Shown: one piece after another, positions 1-11,913 of the stretch
How the letters are laid out: the number at the start of each line of letters is the position of its first letter
Numbering within the stretch: the first letter of the stretch is position 1
Origin: Herbiconiux daphne
GTDB taxonomy: Bacteria > Actinomycetota > Actinomycetes > Actinomycetales > Microbacteriaceae
Direction of reading: 5' to 3'
Assembly: GCF_024979295.1 (NCBI RefSeq)
Contig: NZ_JANLCJ010000002.1
Coordinates: 186,001-250,000 of the forward strand
Length of the DNA: 64,000 nucleotides
Position numbers and translations under genes: made by a program
Notes under the pieces: generated by a model
The model's input: the letters and a program-made list of their open reading frames with translations, nothing else
The model's database searches: none
Told to the model about the DNA's origin: nothing

Positions 1-75
1 GGGACTTGAACCCCCACGCCCTATACGGGCACTAGCACCTCAAGCTAGCGCGTCTGCCATTTCCGCCACCCGGAG
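1..75 (-). tRNA. tRNA-Leu (anticodon GAG), partial
   Basis: Read on the minus strand, the sequence has a leucine-type D arm, an anticodon stem CTAGC/GCTAG around the loop TTGAGGT (anticodon GAG), a long variable arm (GTGCCCGTATAGGGCG) and a T loop TTCAAGT. The long variable arm makes it a class II tRNA. The window edge cuts off the last two T-stem bases and the 3' half of the acceptor stem. The exact 5' end is uncertain by one base. Confidence 0.93.
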
Positions 76-184
76 TCAGGTGCCTGGCGATTGATCGCTC
101 AACCAGCCAAGGAAAGACAATAGCACGGATGGCGTGCCGGCAAATCCACCGCCGCGGTCAGTGCCTACCGGTAGCGTGAACCAC

Positions 185-1498
185 ATGACGTCATCGCCTG
201 AGCACGCCGAACTCGACCTGACGACCCGCATCGCGCGCGACCTGATCCGGTTCGACACGTCGAACTACGGCGAGGGCCGCTCCAACGGCGAGACCCCCGC
301 GGCCGAATATCTGGCCGCGCATCTCGAGCGTCTCGGCCTGACCGTGCAGTCGTTCGACTCCGAGCCCGGCCGCACCAGCATCGTCACCCGCGTGCCCGGC
401 CGCGATGCGTCGAAACCCGCACTCGTCGTGCACGGTCACACCGACGTCGTGCCGGCGATCGCGGCCGATTGGTCGGTCGATCCGTTCGGCGGCGACATCC
501 GTGACGGCATGCTCTGGGGTCGCGGCGCGGTCGACATGAAGAACATGGATGCGATGGTCGTCGCCGCCCTCGATCGCATCCTGTCGTCGGGCCGGCAGCC
601 CGAGCGCGAGCTCGTCGTGGCGTTCTTCGCCGACGAGGAGGCCGGGGGAGTTCTGGGTTCGCACTACCTAGTGCACGAGCATCCGCAGCTCTTCGAGGGC
701 GCCACCGAGGCCATCAGCGAGGTGGGCGGCTACTCGATCGACCTCGACGGCAAGCGCGCCTACCTCGTGCAGACCGGCGAGAAGGCCCTGATCTGGATGA
801 AGTTGATCGCCCGCGGCACCGCCGGCCACGGCTCCCAGGTCAACAACGACAACGCCGTCACGCGCCTCGCCCGCGCCGTGGCCACCATCGGCAGCCGCGA
901 GTGGCCGGTGCACCTCACCGCTACCACCCGCCAGCTGCTCGACCGGGTGGCGGCCCTGCTTGGCAAAGACCCGCAGAAGCTCAGCGCCGACGAGATCGCC
1001 ATCGCCACCGGCACCGCCTCGCGATTCATCTCGGCCACGCTGCGCACCACGACGAACCCCACGGGGCTGACGGCGGGCTACAAGCACAACGTCATCCCCG
1101 ACCGCGCCGAAGCGCTGATCGACGTGCGCGTGCTGCCCGGGCACGAAGACGAGGTGCTCGCCGAGATCCGCGAACTCATCGGCGACGACGTCGAGATCGT
1201 GATCTCGCACCAAGACATCGGGCTCGAGACCACCTTCGACGGCGAGCTCGTCGACACCATGGTCGCGACGCTGCAAGAGCACGATCCCGGCGCGGAGGTT
1301 CTGCCCTACCTGCTCTCGGGCGGCACCGACAACAAGGCACTCAGCCTGCTCGGCATCCGCGGTTTCGGCTTCGCGCCGCTGCAGCTGCCGCCGACCCTCG
1401 ACTTTCCCGCGATGTTCCATGGCGTTGACGAGCGTGTTCCGCTCGAGGCGCTAGGGTTTGGCACAGACGTTCTGACCGATCTGCTGCTGCGGTACTGA
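185..1498 (+). CDS. M20 family metallopeptidase (dipeptidase / desuccinylase-like)
   Basis: A 437-residue, probably cytoplasmic di-zinc amidohydrolase. The first metal-binding motif HGHTDVVP lies at about residues 83-90 with the conserved Asp after it. The catalytic DEEAGG motif follows near residue 160, and a C-terminal HGVDE supplies a further metal ligand. The dimerisation (lid) domain sits in the middle (GTAGHGSQ). The family cleaves small peptides or N-acyl amino acids; the substrate cannot be read from sequence. I chose the ATG at 185 because the upstream in-frame ATG at 134 adds only a low-complexity Pro-rich stretch; neither start has a convincing ribosome binding site. It stands next to the tRNA-Leu gene and about 90 bp before uppP. 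Confidence 0.85.
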   Translation: MTSSPEHAELDLTTRIARDLIRFDTSNYGEGRSNGETPAAEYLAAHLERLGLTVQSFDSEPGRTSIVTRVPGRDASKPALVVHGHTDVVPAIAADWSVDPFGGDIRDGMLWGRGAVDMKNMDAMVVAALDRILSSGRQPERELVVAFFADEEAGGVLGSHYLVHEHPQLFEGATEAISEVGGYSIDLDGKRAYLVQTGEKALIWMKLIARGTAGHGSQVNNDNAVTRLARAVATIGSREWPVHLTATTRQLLDRVAALLGKDPQKLSADEIAIATGTASRFISATLRTTTNPTGLTAGYKHNVIPDRAEALIDVRVLPGHEDEVLAEIRELIGDDVEIVISHQDIGLETTFDGELVDTMVATLQEHDPGAEVLPYLLSGGTDNKALSLLGIRGFGFAPLQLPPTLDFPAMFHGVDERVPLEALGFGTDVLTDLLLRY

Positions 1499-1588
1499 TC
1501 CGCGCGGCAGACCCACCCGCGACCACGTGGTCGCCCCGGCGCGCCGGCGGCTTATGGCCTGCCGCGCACGATCACTCCAAAGGGAGAC

Positions 1589-2413
1589 ATGGACTTTCTC
1601 AACGCCGTCATCCTGGGATTTGTGCAAGGCCTGACCGAGTTCCTGCCGATCTCGTCCAGCGCGCACCTGCGCATCCTGGGCGAATTCCTGCCCGGCGCCG
1701 CCGACCCCGGAGCCGCTTTCACGGCGATCACGCAGCTCGGCACCGAGACCGCCGTCGTCGTGTTCTTCTGGCGCGACATCACGCGCATCATCGGCCGCTG
1801 GGCCCGGTCGCTGGCCGGCCGCGTGCCCCGCAACGACCCGGATGCGCGCATGGGCTGGCTGATCATCGTCGGCTCGATCCCGATCGTGGTGCTGGGCCTG
1901 CTCTTCCAAGACGCCATCGAGACGACGTTGCGATCGCTCTGGATCGTCGCCACGACCCTCATCGTGTTCGGCATCCTCCTCGGCATCGCCGACTACGTGG
2001 GGGCGAAGCGGCGGCGGCTCAAAGACCTCACCGTGCCCCACGGCATCATCTTCGGGTTCGCCCAGGCGCTCGCGCTCATCCCCGGCGTCTCGCGATCGGG
2101 CGGCACCATCACGGCCGGGCTCTTCATGGGCTACGAGCGGCGTGCGGCGGCGCGCTACTCGTTCCTGCTCGCCATTCCGGCGGTGTTCGGCAGCGGACTG
2201 TTCCAGGTCTACAAGAGCATCGGCGAGCCGAGCGTCTACGGGCCCATCGAGACTCTCGTGGCCACGGTCGTGGCGTTCATCGTGGGCCTGGTCGTGATCG
2301 CCTTCTTCATGAGCTACATCTCCAAGCGCAGCTTCCTGCCGTTCGTGATCTACCGCATCGCGCTCGGCGCGGTGCTGATCGTGCTGCTCAGCGCGGGGGT
2401 CATCGCGGCCTGA
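1589..2413 (+). CDS. uppP: undecaprenyl-diphosphatase UppP/BacA
   Basis: A 274-residue integral membrane phosphatase that recycles undecaprenyl pyrophosphate to the monophosphate carrier for peptidoglycan synthesis; members also confer bacitracin tolerance. Both family signatures are present: the Glu-containing [14 protein letters not shown] at about residues 14-27 and PGVSRSGGT at about 168-176. About eight hydrophobic segments are visible, and the length is normal for the family. The start ATG follows AAAGGGAG closely. It lies directly upstream of mshC, as in mycobacteria (knowledge of that order is from the family, not from this sequence). Confidence 0.96.
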   Translation: MDFLNAVILGFVQGLTEFLPISSSAHLRILGEFLPGAADPGAAFTAITQLGTETAVVVFFWRDITRIIGRWARSLAGRVPRNDPDARMGWLIIVGSIPIVVLGLLFQDAIETTLRSLWIVATTLIVFGILLGIADYVGAKRRRLKDLTVPHGIIFGFAQALALIPGVSRSGGTITAGLFMGYERRAAARYSFLLAIPAVFGSGLFQVYKSIGEPSVYGPIETLVATVVAFIVGLVVIAFFMSYISKRSFLPFVIYRIALGAVLIVLLSAGVIAA

Positions 2414-2443
2414 CCGTCGGCGAAGTGCTTGACGATTCGGAAC

Positions 2444-2449
2444 TAGGCT
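2444..2449 (+). promoter_or_regulatory. -10 element of a leaderless mshC promoter
   Basis: TAGGCT fits the actinobacterial TANNNT -10 pattern and is followed by exactly six bases before the GTG start of mshC at 2456. Transcription would begin at or next to the start codon, giving a leaderless mRNA. No Shine-Dalgarno sequence is seen. The same spacing recurs before several other genes in this window. Confidence 0.6.
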
Positions 2450-2455
2450 TGACCG

Positions 2456-3739
2456 GTGCGCTCCTGGCCCCGACCCGACATCCCCGCCCTTCCCGGCCGC
2501 GGTGCGGCACCCCGCATCCACGACGACTCGAGCGGCCGGTTCCTCGACTCGGCGAAGAACGACGGCACGGCCACGCTCTACGTCTGCGGCATCACCCCCT
2601 ATGACGCCACCCACATCGGGCACGCGGCCACCTACCTCGCCTTCGACACGCTCGTGCGGGTCTGGCTCGACGCGGGGCTCGACGTGTCGTACACCCAGAA
2701 CATCACCGACGTCGACGACCCGCTGCTCGAGCGCGCGGCGGCGACCGGTGTCGACTGGCGCGAACTCGCGGCCGGCCAGATCGAGCTGTTCCGCACCGAC
2801 ATGGCCGCCCTGCGGGTGTCGCCCCCGGATGCCTACATCGGCGTCACCGAGACCATCGACTCGATCGCGGGGGCCGTCGACGCCCTGCGCGCCCGCGGAA
2901 TCGCCTATCCGGTGCCCACGCCCGACGCGGCGGAGGCCGGCGCCGAGGACTGGTATTTCGACATCGCGGCCGCCGAGGCGGCGACGCCGTGGGTGCTCGG
3001 ATCGGAGAGCGGACTCGACCTCGAGACGATGAGCCGCCTGTTCCGCGAACGCGGGGGAGACCCCGACCGCGAGGGCAAGCGCGACCCGCTCGACCCGCTG
3101 CTCTGGCGCGTGGAGCGGGCCGGCGAACCGGCCTGGGACTCGGTCGTCGGCCGCGGCCGCCCCGGCTGGCACATCGAGTGCTCGGTGATCGCCCGCGAGA
3201 CCCTCGGCGACACCATCTGCGTGCAGGGCGGCGGCGGCGACCTCGTGTTTCCGCACCACGAGTTCAGTGCCGCGCACGCCACCGCCCTGACCGGCGAGCG
3301 GTTCGCACGCATCAACGCGCACGGCGGCCTCGTGGCGTTCGACGGCGAGAAGATGAGCAAGTCGCTCGGCAACCTGGTGCTCGTGTCGCAGTTGCGCGAG
3401 GCGGGCACGGAACCGGATGCCGTGCGGCTCGCGATCCTCTCGCACCCCTACCGTGACGACTGGGAATGGCAGCGCGGCGACGAGCAGCGCGCCGCCGAGC
3501 GCCTGGCCACCTGGCGTGCTGCCGCCGCCTCGGTCTCGAGCGACCACCAACTCGACACCGCCCTCGACCGCGACGACGCCCTCGACCTGCTCTCGGCCGT
3601 GCGCACCCGCCTGCACGACGACCTCGACACCCCCGGCGCCCTCGACCTCTTCGACGACTGGTTCAGCGAACCCCACTCCGCCGAGTCGACGGCGCTGGCG
3701 GCACGGGTGCTCGACGCGCTGCTGGGCATCCGGCTGTAG
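2456..3739 (+). CDS. mshC: L-cysteine:1D-myo-inositol 2-amino-2-deoxy-alpha-D-glucopyranoside ligase MshC
   Basis: A 427-residue cytoplasmic ligase that joins cysteine to GlcN-inositol with ATP in mycothiol synthesis. It is a paralogue of cysteinyl-tRNA synthetase lacking the tRNA-binding region. Visible motifs are the zinc-ligand Cys44 in YVCGITPYD, the HIGH signature at residues 53-56, the central HIECSV segment with another zinc Cys, and KMSKS near residue 300. The length matches the family (about 410-430). The GTG start at 2456 gives the usual N-terminus and is served by a leaderless promoter. Mycothiol would be the thiol used by the ArsC-type reductase encoded at 40 kb. Confidence 0.97.
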   Translation: MRSWPRPDIPALPGRGAAPRIHDDSSGRFLDSAKNDGTATLYVCGITPYDATHIGHAATYLAFDTLVRVWLDAGLDVSYTQNITDVDDPLLERAAATGVDWRELAAGQIELFRTDMAALRVSPPDAYIGVTETIDSIAGAVDALRARGIAYPVPTPDAAEAGAEDWYFDIAAAEAATPWVLGSESGLDLETMSRLFRERGGDPDREGKRDPLDPLLWRVERAGEPAWDSVVGRGRPGWHIECSVIARETLGDTICVQGGGGDLVFPHHEFSAAHATALTGERFARINAHGGLVAFDGEKMSKSLGNLVLVSQLREAGTEPDAVRLAILSHPYRDDWEWQRGDEQRAAERLATWRAAAASVSSDHQLDTALDRDDALDLLSAVRTRLHDDLDTPGALDLFDDWFSEPHSAESTALAARVLDALLGIRL

Positions 3740-3776
3740 CTGTGCTGGCTGCCGCCGCGGCGTGAGCTGCCGCCGC

Positions 3777-3882
3777 GGCCGTGCTTCGCGCGGCTGCGGC
3801 GGGGCGCGCCGCCGCCTCTGCGGCGCGCCGGAACATGTGAGCACGCGGTCGCTGCGCGGCCACGCGCTCACCCTGGGTCGTC
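3777..3882 (+). repeat. left arm of a ~106-bp inverted repeat
   Basis: This stretch matches the reverse complement of 4578-4684 almost base for base. Shared blocks include the AGCACGCGGTCGCT and GGCCACGCGCTCA segments and the internal GC-rich hairpin. The few differences are single-base changes or one-base gaps. The two arms bound about 700 bp of non-coding, tandemly repeated DNA between the convergent genes mshC and PAC2. Either arm could help end transcription of the gene running into it. Confidence 0.85.
3803..3829 (+). terminator. GC-rich hairpin downstream of mshC (possible terminator)
   Basis: A perfect 10-bp stem GGCGCGCCGC/GCGGCGCGCC closes a 7-base loop 64 bp after the mshC stop codon. 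There is no T-run, so it is at best an actinobacterial-type factor-independent hairpin. An equivalent hairpin sits in the opposite inverted-repeat arm, facing the PAC2 gene. Confidence 0.5.
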
Positions 3883-3949
3883 CGGGAGCGCCCAGCAGTA
3901 CGCGCCCCCGCCGCCCTCACCCCTTGGGTCGCCCCTCCCTCCCCATCCC

Positions 3950-7437
<3,488 letters not shown>

Positions 7438-7485
7438 GTTCGCTCACCGGGCCCACGGCTCGTCGAATGCAGGAAATGAGGATCC

Positions 7486-8403
7486 GTGCGCAAGTCTCTC
7501 GCGCTCATTCTGTCGGCAGGCCTTCTGCTGTCGCTCGCCGCATGCAGCGGTTCGCCCGCGGCCCCCGACTGTGCAGGCGCCGCCCCCTCGGGCGAGTCGA
7601 GCGACGCCATCACGGCCACCGGTGACCTCGGCGCCGATCCTTCCGCCTCGTTCCCGTTCCCGCTCGTGACCGACACCCCGCAGCGCTCGGTGCTGATCGA
7701 CGGCGACGGCCAGCAGGTGGGCCTCGGCGGCACGGTCGTCACGAGCTACACCGTCTACGACGGCGACACCGGCGCCGCGGTCGGCGCCCCCCAGTCGACC
7801 GCCCTCGTCGTCTCCGACGGCCTGCCCGCCGGCCTCAAGGGCGCCCTGCTCTGCACGAGCACCGGAGAGCGCGTCGCCGCCGTCATCCCGAAGGACGAAG
7901 CCGCCGAGATCGTGACCGGCGCCACCGGCTCGATCGTCATGGTGTTCGACATCTCGGCCGCGTTCCCGCAGGCCGCCGACGGCGCCGACCAGCCCGCTCA
8001 GGCCGGCTTCCCGAGCGTCGTGCACGACGCCGACGGCCGCCCGGGCATCACCATCAACTCCGGCGACAACCCCACCGAGGCGAAGTCCACGCTCATCAAG
8101 AAGGGCACCGGCGACCCCGTCGCCGAGGGCGACTCGCTCGTGGTGCAGGCCACGGCGGTCTCCTACGACGCCCCGCGCGACGTGGCGAACTCCACCTGGG
8201 AAGACGGCACGCCGCAGCTCTGGACGATGACGGCGGATGCCGCCCCCACCCAGTCCACCTGGCAGCCCGCCGGCATCGCCGAGCACCTGATCGGCCAGCC
8301 GATCGGCTCCGAGGTGCTCGTGGTGCTCCCGGGTGCCGACGGCGGCGCGGCCACGGCCTACGTCGTCGACCTGCTCGGTGTGCTGCCGTCGGCGACCCAG
8401 TAG
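7486..8403 (+). CDS. FKBP-like peptidyl-prolyl isomerase lipoprotein
   Basis: A 305-residue exported lipoprotein. A short signal peptide ends in the lipobox LAAC (Cys at about residue 20), followed by a Ser/Ala/Pro linker. Two FKBP-type units can be read: residues ~60-150 (GTVVTSYTVYDGDTGA) and ~215-300 (GDSLVVQATAVSYD...ENL-type TWEDG...GSEVLVVLPG). Several aromatic active-site residues of classic FKBPs are not recognisable, so catalytic activity is uncertain; it may act as an extracytoplasmic chaperone. In mycobacteria the space between trmI and pafB holds the pupylation and proteasome genes; here only this gene occupies it. Confidence 0.75.
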   Translation: MRKSLALILSAGLLLSLAACSGSPAAPDCAGAAPSGESSDAITATGDLGADPSASFPFPLVTDTPQRSVLIDGDGQQVGLGGTVVTSYTVYDGDTGAAVGAPQSTALVVSDGLPAGLKGALLCTSTGERVAAVIPKDEAAEIVTGATGSIVMVFDISAAFPQAADGADQPAQAGFPSVVHDADGRPGITINSGDNPTEAKSTLIKKGTGDPVAEGDSLVVQATAVSYDAPRDVANSTWEDGTPQLWTMTADAAPTQSTWQPAGIAEHLIGQPIGSEVLVVLPGADGGAATAYVVDLLGVLPSATQ

Positions 8404-8416
8404 GGCGCCCACGAAC

Positions 8417-8422
8417 TAGAAT
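8417..8422 (+). promoter_or_regulatory. -10 element of a leaderless pafB promoter
   Basis: TAGAAT is followed by exactly six bases and then the GTG start of pafB at 8429; there is no Shine-Dalgarno. This marks a separate transcription start for the pafB-pafC unit, only 25 bp after the FKBP-lipoprotein stop. Confidence 0.6.
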
Positions 8423-8428
8423 TCTCGC

Positions 8429-9433
8429 GTGTCCTCGCAGAAGCAGCCGCCCGCCGTGCCGGTCGAAGAGCGTCTCTTCAGCCTGGTGCTCGCGCTGCTC
8501 GCCACCGAGGCGGGGCTGACCAAGAGCGAGATCCTCTCGACCGTGCAGGGCTACCGGCAGCGCTACGACGCCTACGGCGACAACGCGAGCCTCGAGCGGC
8601 AGTTCGAGCGCGACAAAGACGACATCCGCGAACTCGGCGTGCCGCTCGAGACCATCGAGACACCAGGAGACCCGGGCAACAACCAGTCGATGCGCTACCG
8701 CATCCCGCGCACCGCCTATGAACTGCCGGCCGACATCACGTTCTCGCCGGCCGAGACCACGCTGCTCAACCTCGCGGCGATGGCCTGGCGCGAGGGGTCG
8801 CTCTCGCGCGAGTCGCAGCGCGCTCTGCTCAAGCTGCGCTCCACCGGTGTCGAGACCACCGAGCCCGTGCTCGGCTACGCCCCGCGCATCCGCACCCGCG
8901 ACGCGGCCTTCGACCCGCTGTCGGATGCGCTGACGCGCCGCGTGACCGCGTCGTTTCCCTATCTGAAGCCCGGCGACGCATCCGCTCGCCTGCGCACCGT
9001 GTCACCGCTCGCGCTGGTGCAGCACCAGGGCCGATGGCATCTCAAGGCCTTCGATCACGGCGTCGGCGAACCGCGCACGTTCCTGTTGTCGCGCATCACC
9101 GGCCCGGTCAAGGTGAGCCGGCAGCCGATCGAGGTGGCTCCGGGCGGGTATGCCGCGTCAGCGCTCGAAGAGCTCGACGAGATCTGGGAAGCCAACGTCG
9201 CCGACCTCGAGGTGCTGCCCGGCACCGACGCCGAGGTGCGACTCGCCCGCCGCCGTGGCGCAGAACGGGTCGACGGCTCCCGTGTGCTGCTGCACTTCAC
9301 CGACGTCAACCTGCTCGCCGACGAGCTCGCCGGCTTCGGGCCCGAGGTGCGCGTGCTCGGCCCCGAACCGCTGATCGCCGCGGTGGTGTCGCGCCTCGAG
9401 GCCGCGGTCGCCGCGCACCAGGAGGCACGCTGA
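8429..9433 (+). CDS. pafB: WYL-domain transcriptional regulator PafB
   Basis: A 334-residue regulator with an N-terminal winged helix-turn-helix (about residues 10-75, containing EAGLTKSEILSTVQGYRQ), a central WYL domain (the motif appears as RWHLKAFDHGVG near residue 205) and a C-terminal extension domain. PafB and PafC form a heterodimer that activates the LexA/RecA-independent DNA-damage response in actinobacteria; single-stranded DNA sensing by the WYL domains is reported for the family. The stop codon overlaps the pafC start (TGATG). Confidence 0.93.
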   Translation: MSSQKQPPAVPVEERLFSLVLALLATEAGLTKSEILSTVQGYRQRYDAYGDNASLERQFERDKDDIRELGVPLETIETPGDPGNNQSMRYRIPRTAYELPADITFSPAETTLLNLAAMAWREGSLSRESQRALLKLRSTGVETTEPVLGYAPRIRTRDAAFDPLSDALTRRVTASFPYLKPGDASARLRTVSPLALVQHQGRWHLKAFDHGVGEPRTFLLSRITGPVKVSRQPIEVAPGGYAASALEELDEIWEANVADLEVLPGTDAEVRLARRRGAERVDGSRVLLHFTDVNLLADELAGFGPEVRVLGPEPLIAAVVSRLEAAVAAHQEAR

Positions 9434-10479
9434 TGGCGACCCCCCGCGACGCGCAGCAGTTCGCCTACGCGCAAGACAAGCTGACCTTCCTGCTCGCCCT
9501 GGTGCCCTACCTGCTCGACCACGGGCGGGTGACCGTGCGCGAGGCGGCCGAGCACTTCCAGGTGTCGGAGAAGCAGATCCGCGACGCGGTCTCGCTCATC
9601 GCCGTTTCGGGCGTTCCCGGCGAGACCATGCAATACCAGCACGGCGACCTGTTCGACATCTCGTGGGACGACTTCGACGAGCGCGACGAGATCGTGATCA
9701 CCCACATGGTGGCGCTCGACGACTCGCCGCGGTTCTCGGCCCGCGAGGCCGCGGCCCTCATCGCCGGTCTGCAATACCTGCAGTCGTTGCCCGAGAACCT
9801 CGACAGCGGCGTCTACTCGTCGCTCATGGACAAGCTGGCCCGCGGCGCCTCCGAGAGCCCCAGCCAGGTGGCGGTCGCCCGTTCCGACGCCACCGGGTCG
9901 CTCGCCGAGGTGCGCGACGCGCTCGCCCGCGGCGTGCAGATCGAGTTCGACTACCTCTCCTCCCGCGGCTCGCGCGAACACCGCCGCGTCGACCCGCTGC
10001 GCATCGACTCCGACGACGAGAACTGGTACCTGCGCGCCTGGGACCACCTGCGCGAGGCCGTGCGCACCTTCCGGCTCGACCGCATGACCGACGTGAGGGT
10101 CACCGACGAGCCCGTGACCGGCTCGCACGACGACGTCGCACTCGGCGATCGCCTGTTCCAGGGCGCCGACGACGACCTCGTGGTGACCATCGAGCTCGAC
10201 CCCTCGGCGCTGTCGCTGCTCGGCGAGTTCGTGTCGAGCGTCGATGCGCGGGCGACGGATGCCGCGGCATCCGTGTCGGGCCGGGTGCGCACCGACATCC
10301 GCGTCGCCCACATCAACGCCCTCAAGCGGCTCGTCACCGCGACATCGTCGGCGGTGACCATCGTCGACCCGCCCGAGGCCCGCGCGGCCGTCGTGGACTG
10401 GGCCAACGAGGCCCTGAGCCAATACCGGTCCGCAGGGCTCCCGGCCGCCGGGCGACCGGCCGACCCCGCCAGCGCCTAG
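9433..10479 (+). CDS. pafC: WYL-domain transcriptional regulator PafC
   Basis: A 348-residue partner of PafB with the same architecture. The N-terminal winged helix shows VREAAEHFQVSEKQIRDAV at about residues 35-55, the WYL core is seen as ENWYLRAWDHLREAVRTF at about 195-213, and a C-terminal WCX-type domain follows. Translation is coupled to pafB by a 1-bp overlap. In several actinobacteria pafB and pafC persist after loss of the proteasome, which fits their DNA-damage role. Confidence 0.93.
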   Translation: MATPRDAQQFAYAQDKLTFLLALVPYLLDHGRVTVREAAEHFQVSEKQIRDAVSLIAVSGVPGETMQYQHGDLFDISWDDFDERDEIVITHMVALDDSPRFSAREAAALIAGLQYLQSLPENLDSGVYSSLMDKLARGASESPSQVAVARSDATGSLAEVRDALARGVQIEFDYLSSRGSREHRRVDPLRIDSDDENWYLRAWDHLREAVRTFRLDRMTDVRVTDEPVTGSHDDVALGDRLFQGADDDLVVTIELDPSALSLLGEFVSSVDARATDAAASVSGRVRTDIRVAHINALKRLVTATSSAVTIVDPPEARAAVVDWANEALSQYRSAGLPAAGRPADPASA

Positions 10480-10482
10480 GCT
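10477..10482 (+). promoter_or_regulatory. -10 element of a leaderless promoter before the 117-aa membrane protein
   Basis: TAGGCT overlaps the pafC stop codon region and is followed by exactly six bases before ATG at 10489. It could drive the downstream tatA-tatC-helY set independently of pafBC. Confidence 0.55.
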
Positions 10483-10488
10483 GGGGCC

Positions 10489-10842
10489 ATGGCGTGGTGG
10501 GCGTGGCTGATCATCTGGACCGTTCTGGTGCTGGGGCTGTTCGCCATGCTCGCGCTGCTGGGCTACCGGTTGTTCGGCAAGGTGCGCGCCACGCTGCGTG
10601 AGCTCGAGAAGCTCACGGACCAGGTGGCGCAGCTCACCGAGAACGCCGAGGAACTGGCCGTCGACCACCCCGATCGGGCGATCGAACTCGGCTACGAAGA
10701 GGTCGCGCGCCGGCGCGAGCTGCACAATCAGCGGCGAGCGGAATTGAAGCAGGCACGCAGGGAAGCGCGCATCAGACGGGGTAAACTCCTCATCAAGCCC
10801 GAAACGATTCCGACTCTAAGGAAGTGGACCAATGCTCGGTAA
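10489..10842 (+). CDS. small single-pass membrane protein, function unknown
   Basis: A 117-residue protein with one N-terminal transmembrane helix (residues ~3-25, Trp- and Leu-rich) and a cytoplasmic, charged, probably coiled-coil tail ending in Arg/Lys-rich sequence. I do not recognise a named family. The position between pafC and tatA, with its end overlapping tatA by 11 bp, is typical of Micrococcales and suggests co-expression with the Tat genes. Its start has a leaderless promoter rather than an RBS. Confidence 0.72.
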   Translation: MAWWAWLIIWTVLVLGLFAMLALLGYRLFGKVRATLRELEKLTDQVAQLTENAEELAVDHPDRAIELGYEEVARRRELHNQRRAELKQARREARIRRGKLLIKPETIPTLRKWTNAR

Positions 10843-11113
10843 CCTCAACGGGTGGCACCTGGTCATCATCCTCGTCGTCATCCTGCTGTTGTTCGGGGCG
10901 ACCCGTCTGCCTGCACTGTCGAAGAGCCTCGGCCAGTCGATGCGCATCTTCCGCAACGAGACCAAGGCGATGAAAGAAGAGAACGCCGCCGACAAGCCGG
11001 CTGAGCCCACCGTCGTCTCGACCCAGGCGGAGCCCCTTCCGGGCGCGACCACCACTGACTCCGTTCCTTCTGCCGCGACGCTGCCGGAGACGAAGACCGA
11101 ACCGAAGTCGTAG
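10832..11113 (+). CDS. tatA: Sec-independent protein translocase subunit TatA
   Basis: A 93-residue TatA. It has a short N-terminal transmembrane helix (residues ~8-24, HLVIILVVILLLFG), the conserved FG-x-x-[KR]LP hinge seen as FGATRLPALSKSLG, an amphipathic helix, and a variable acidic/Ala-rich tail. It forms the twin-arginine translocation pore with TatC. The RBS TAAGGAAG lies within the end of the upstream gene. tatC follows after 5 bp. Confidence 0.95.
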   Translation: MLGNLNGWHLVIILVVILLLFGATRLPALSKSLGQSMRIFRNETKAMKEENAADKPAEPTVVSTQAEPLPGATTTDSVPSAATLPETKTEPKS

Positions 11114-11118
11114 GTTCC

Positions 11119-11913
11119 GTGGCCGCCAAGTCAACGCGGCAGCGCTCCCGTGACGGTCGGATGTCGCTCGGCTCCCATCTGATCGAACTCCGGAAGCGGC
11201 TGTTCATCGCCGCCCTCGCGATTGTTCTGGGCATGGTCGCCGGCTACATCGTGTCGGACTACGTGCTCTCGGCCCTCATCCGGCCCATCTCCGAGCTGGC
11301 CGCCGAACAGGGCCGCGACGCGAGCCTCAACTTCACCGACGTCTCGAGCGCGTTCGACCTGCGCATCCAGATCGCCTTCACCGTCGGCGTGGTGGTGTCG
11401 TCGCCGGTCTGGCTCTATCAGCTCTGGGCGTTCGTGATGCCCGGGCTCAAGAAGCACGAGAAGCGCTACGCCGTGGGGTTCGTGGCCGCGGCCGTGCCGC
11501 TCTTCCTCGCCGGCTGCGCCGCCGGCTGGTTCGTGCTGCCGCACATGGTGACGCTGCTCACGGGCTTCGCGCCCGAGGGCACGACGGCGCTCTTGACGGC
11601 CCGGTCGTATTTCGACTTCGTGCTCAAACTCGTGCTGGCCATCGGCATCGCCTTCGTGCTTCCCGTCTTCCTCGTGCTGCTCAACTTCGCCGGGGTGCTG
11701 AGTGCCGTGGCGATCCTGAAGTCGTGGCGCATCGCCATCCTCGCGATCACCCTGTTCACGGCGATCGCCACACCCGCCGCGGATGTGATGTCGATGTTCC
11801 TGCTCGCCATCCCGATGGTGCTGTTGTACTTCACGGCTGCCGGAATCGCCTGGCTGCACGACCGCCGGGCGCGCCGCACCCAGCAGCAACTCGACGTGGA
11901 GCTGGCCGTCTGA
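11119..11913 (+). CDS. tatC: Sec-independent protein translocase subunit TatC
   Basis: A 264-residue polytopic membrane protein with about six transmembrane helices. The family's N-terminal signature SHLIELRKRLF occurs near residue 17, and the periplasmic loop and FELP-like helix region are in place (VSSPVWLYQLWAFVMPGL). TatC recognises the twin-arginine signal peptide. The start is GTG. The stop codon overlaps the helY ATG (TGATG), so the three genes form one operon. Confidence 0.96.
   Translation: MAAKSTRQRSRDGRMSLGSHLIELRKRLFIAALAIVLGMVAGYIVSDYVLSALIRPISELAAEQGRDASLNFTDVSSAFDLRIQIAFTVGVVVSSPVWLYQLWAFVMPGLKKHEKRYAVGFVAAAVPLFLAGCAAGWFVLPHMVTLLTGFAPEGTTALLTARSYFDFVLKLVLAIGIAFVLPVFLVLLNFAGVLSAVAILKSWRIAILAITLFTAIATPAADVMSMFLLAIPMVLLYFTAAGIAWLHDRRARRTQQQLDVELAV

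Noticed and set aside
1451..3871. 806-codon open frame antisense to uppP and mshC
   Set aside because: It is an antisense shadow: high GC at third codon positions removes stop codons on the opposite strand. Composition is Arg/His/Gln-rich and no family is recognised.
9055..10725. 556-codon antisense frame over pafB-pafC
   Set aside because: It is a shadow of two well-supported WYL genes and contains no domain of its own.
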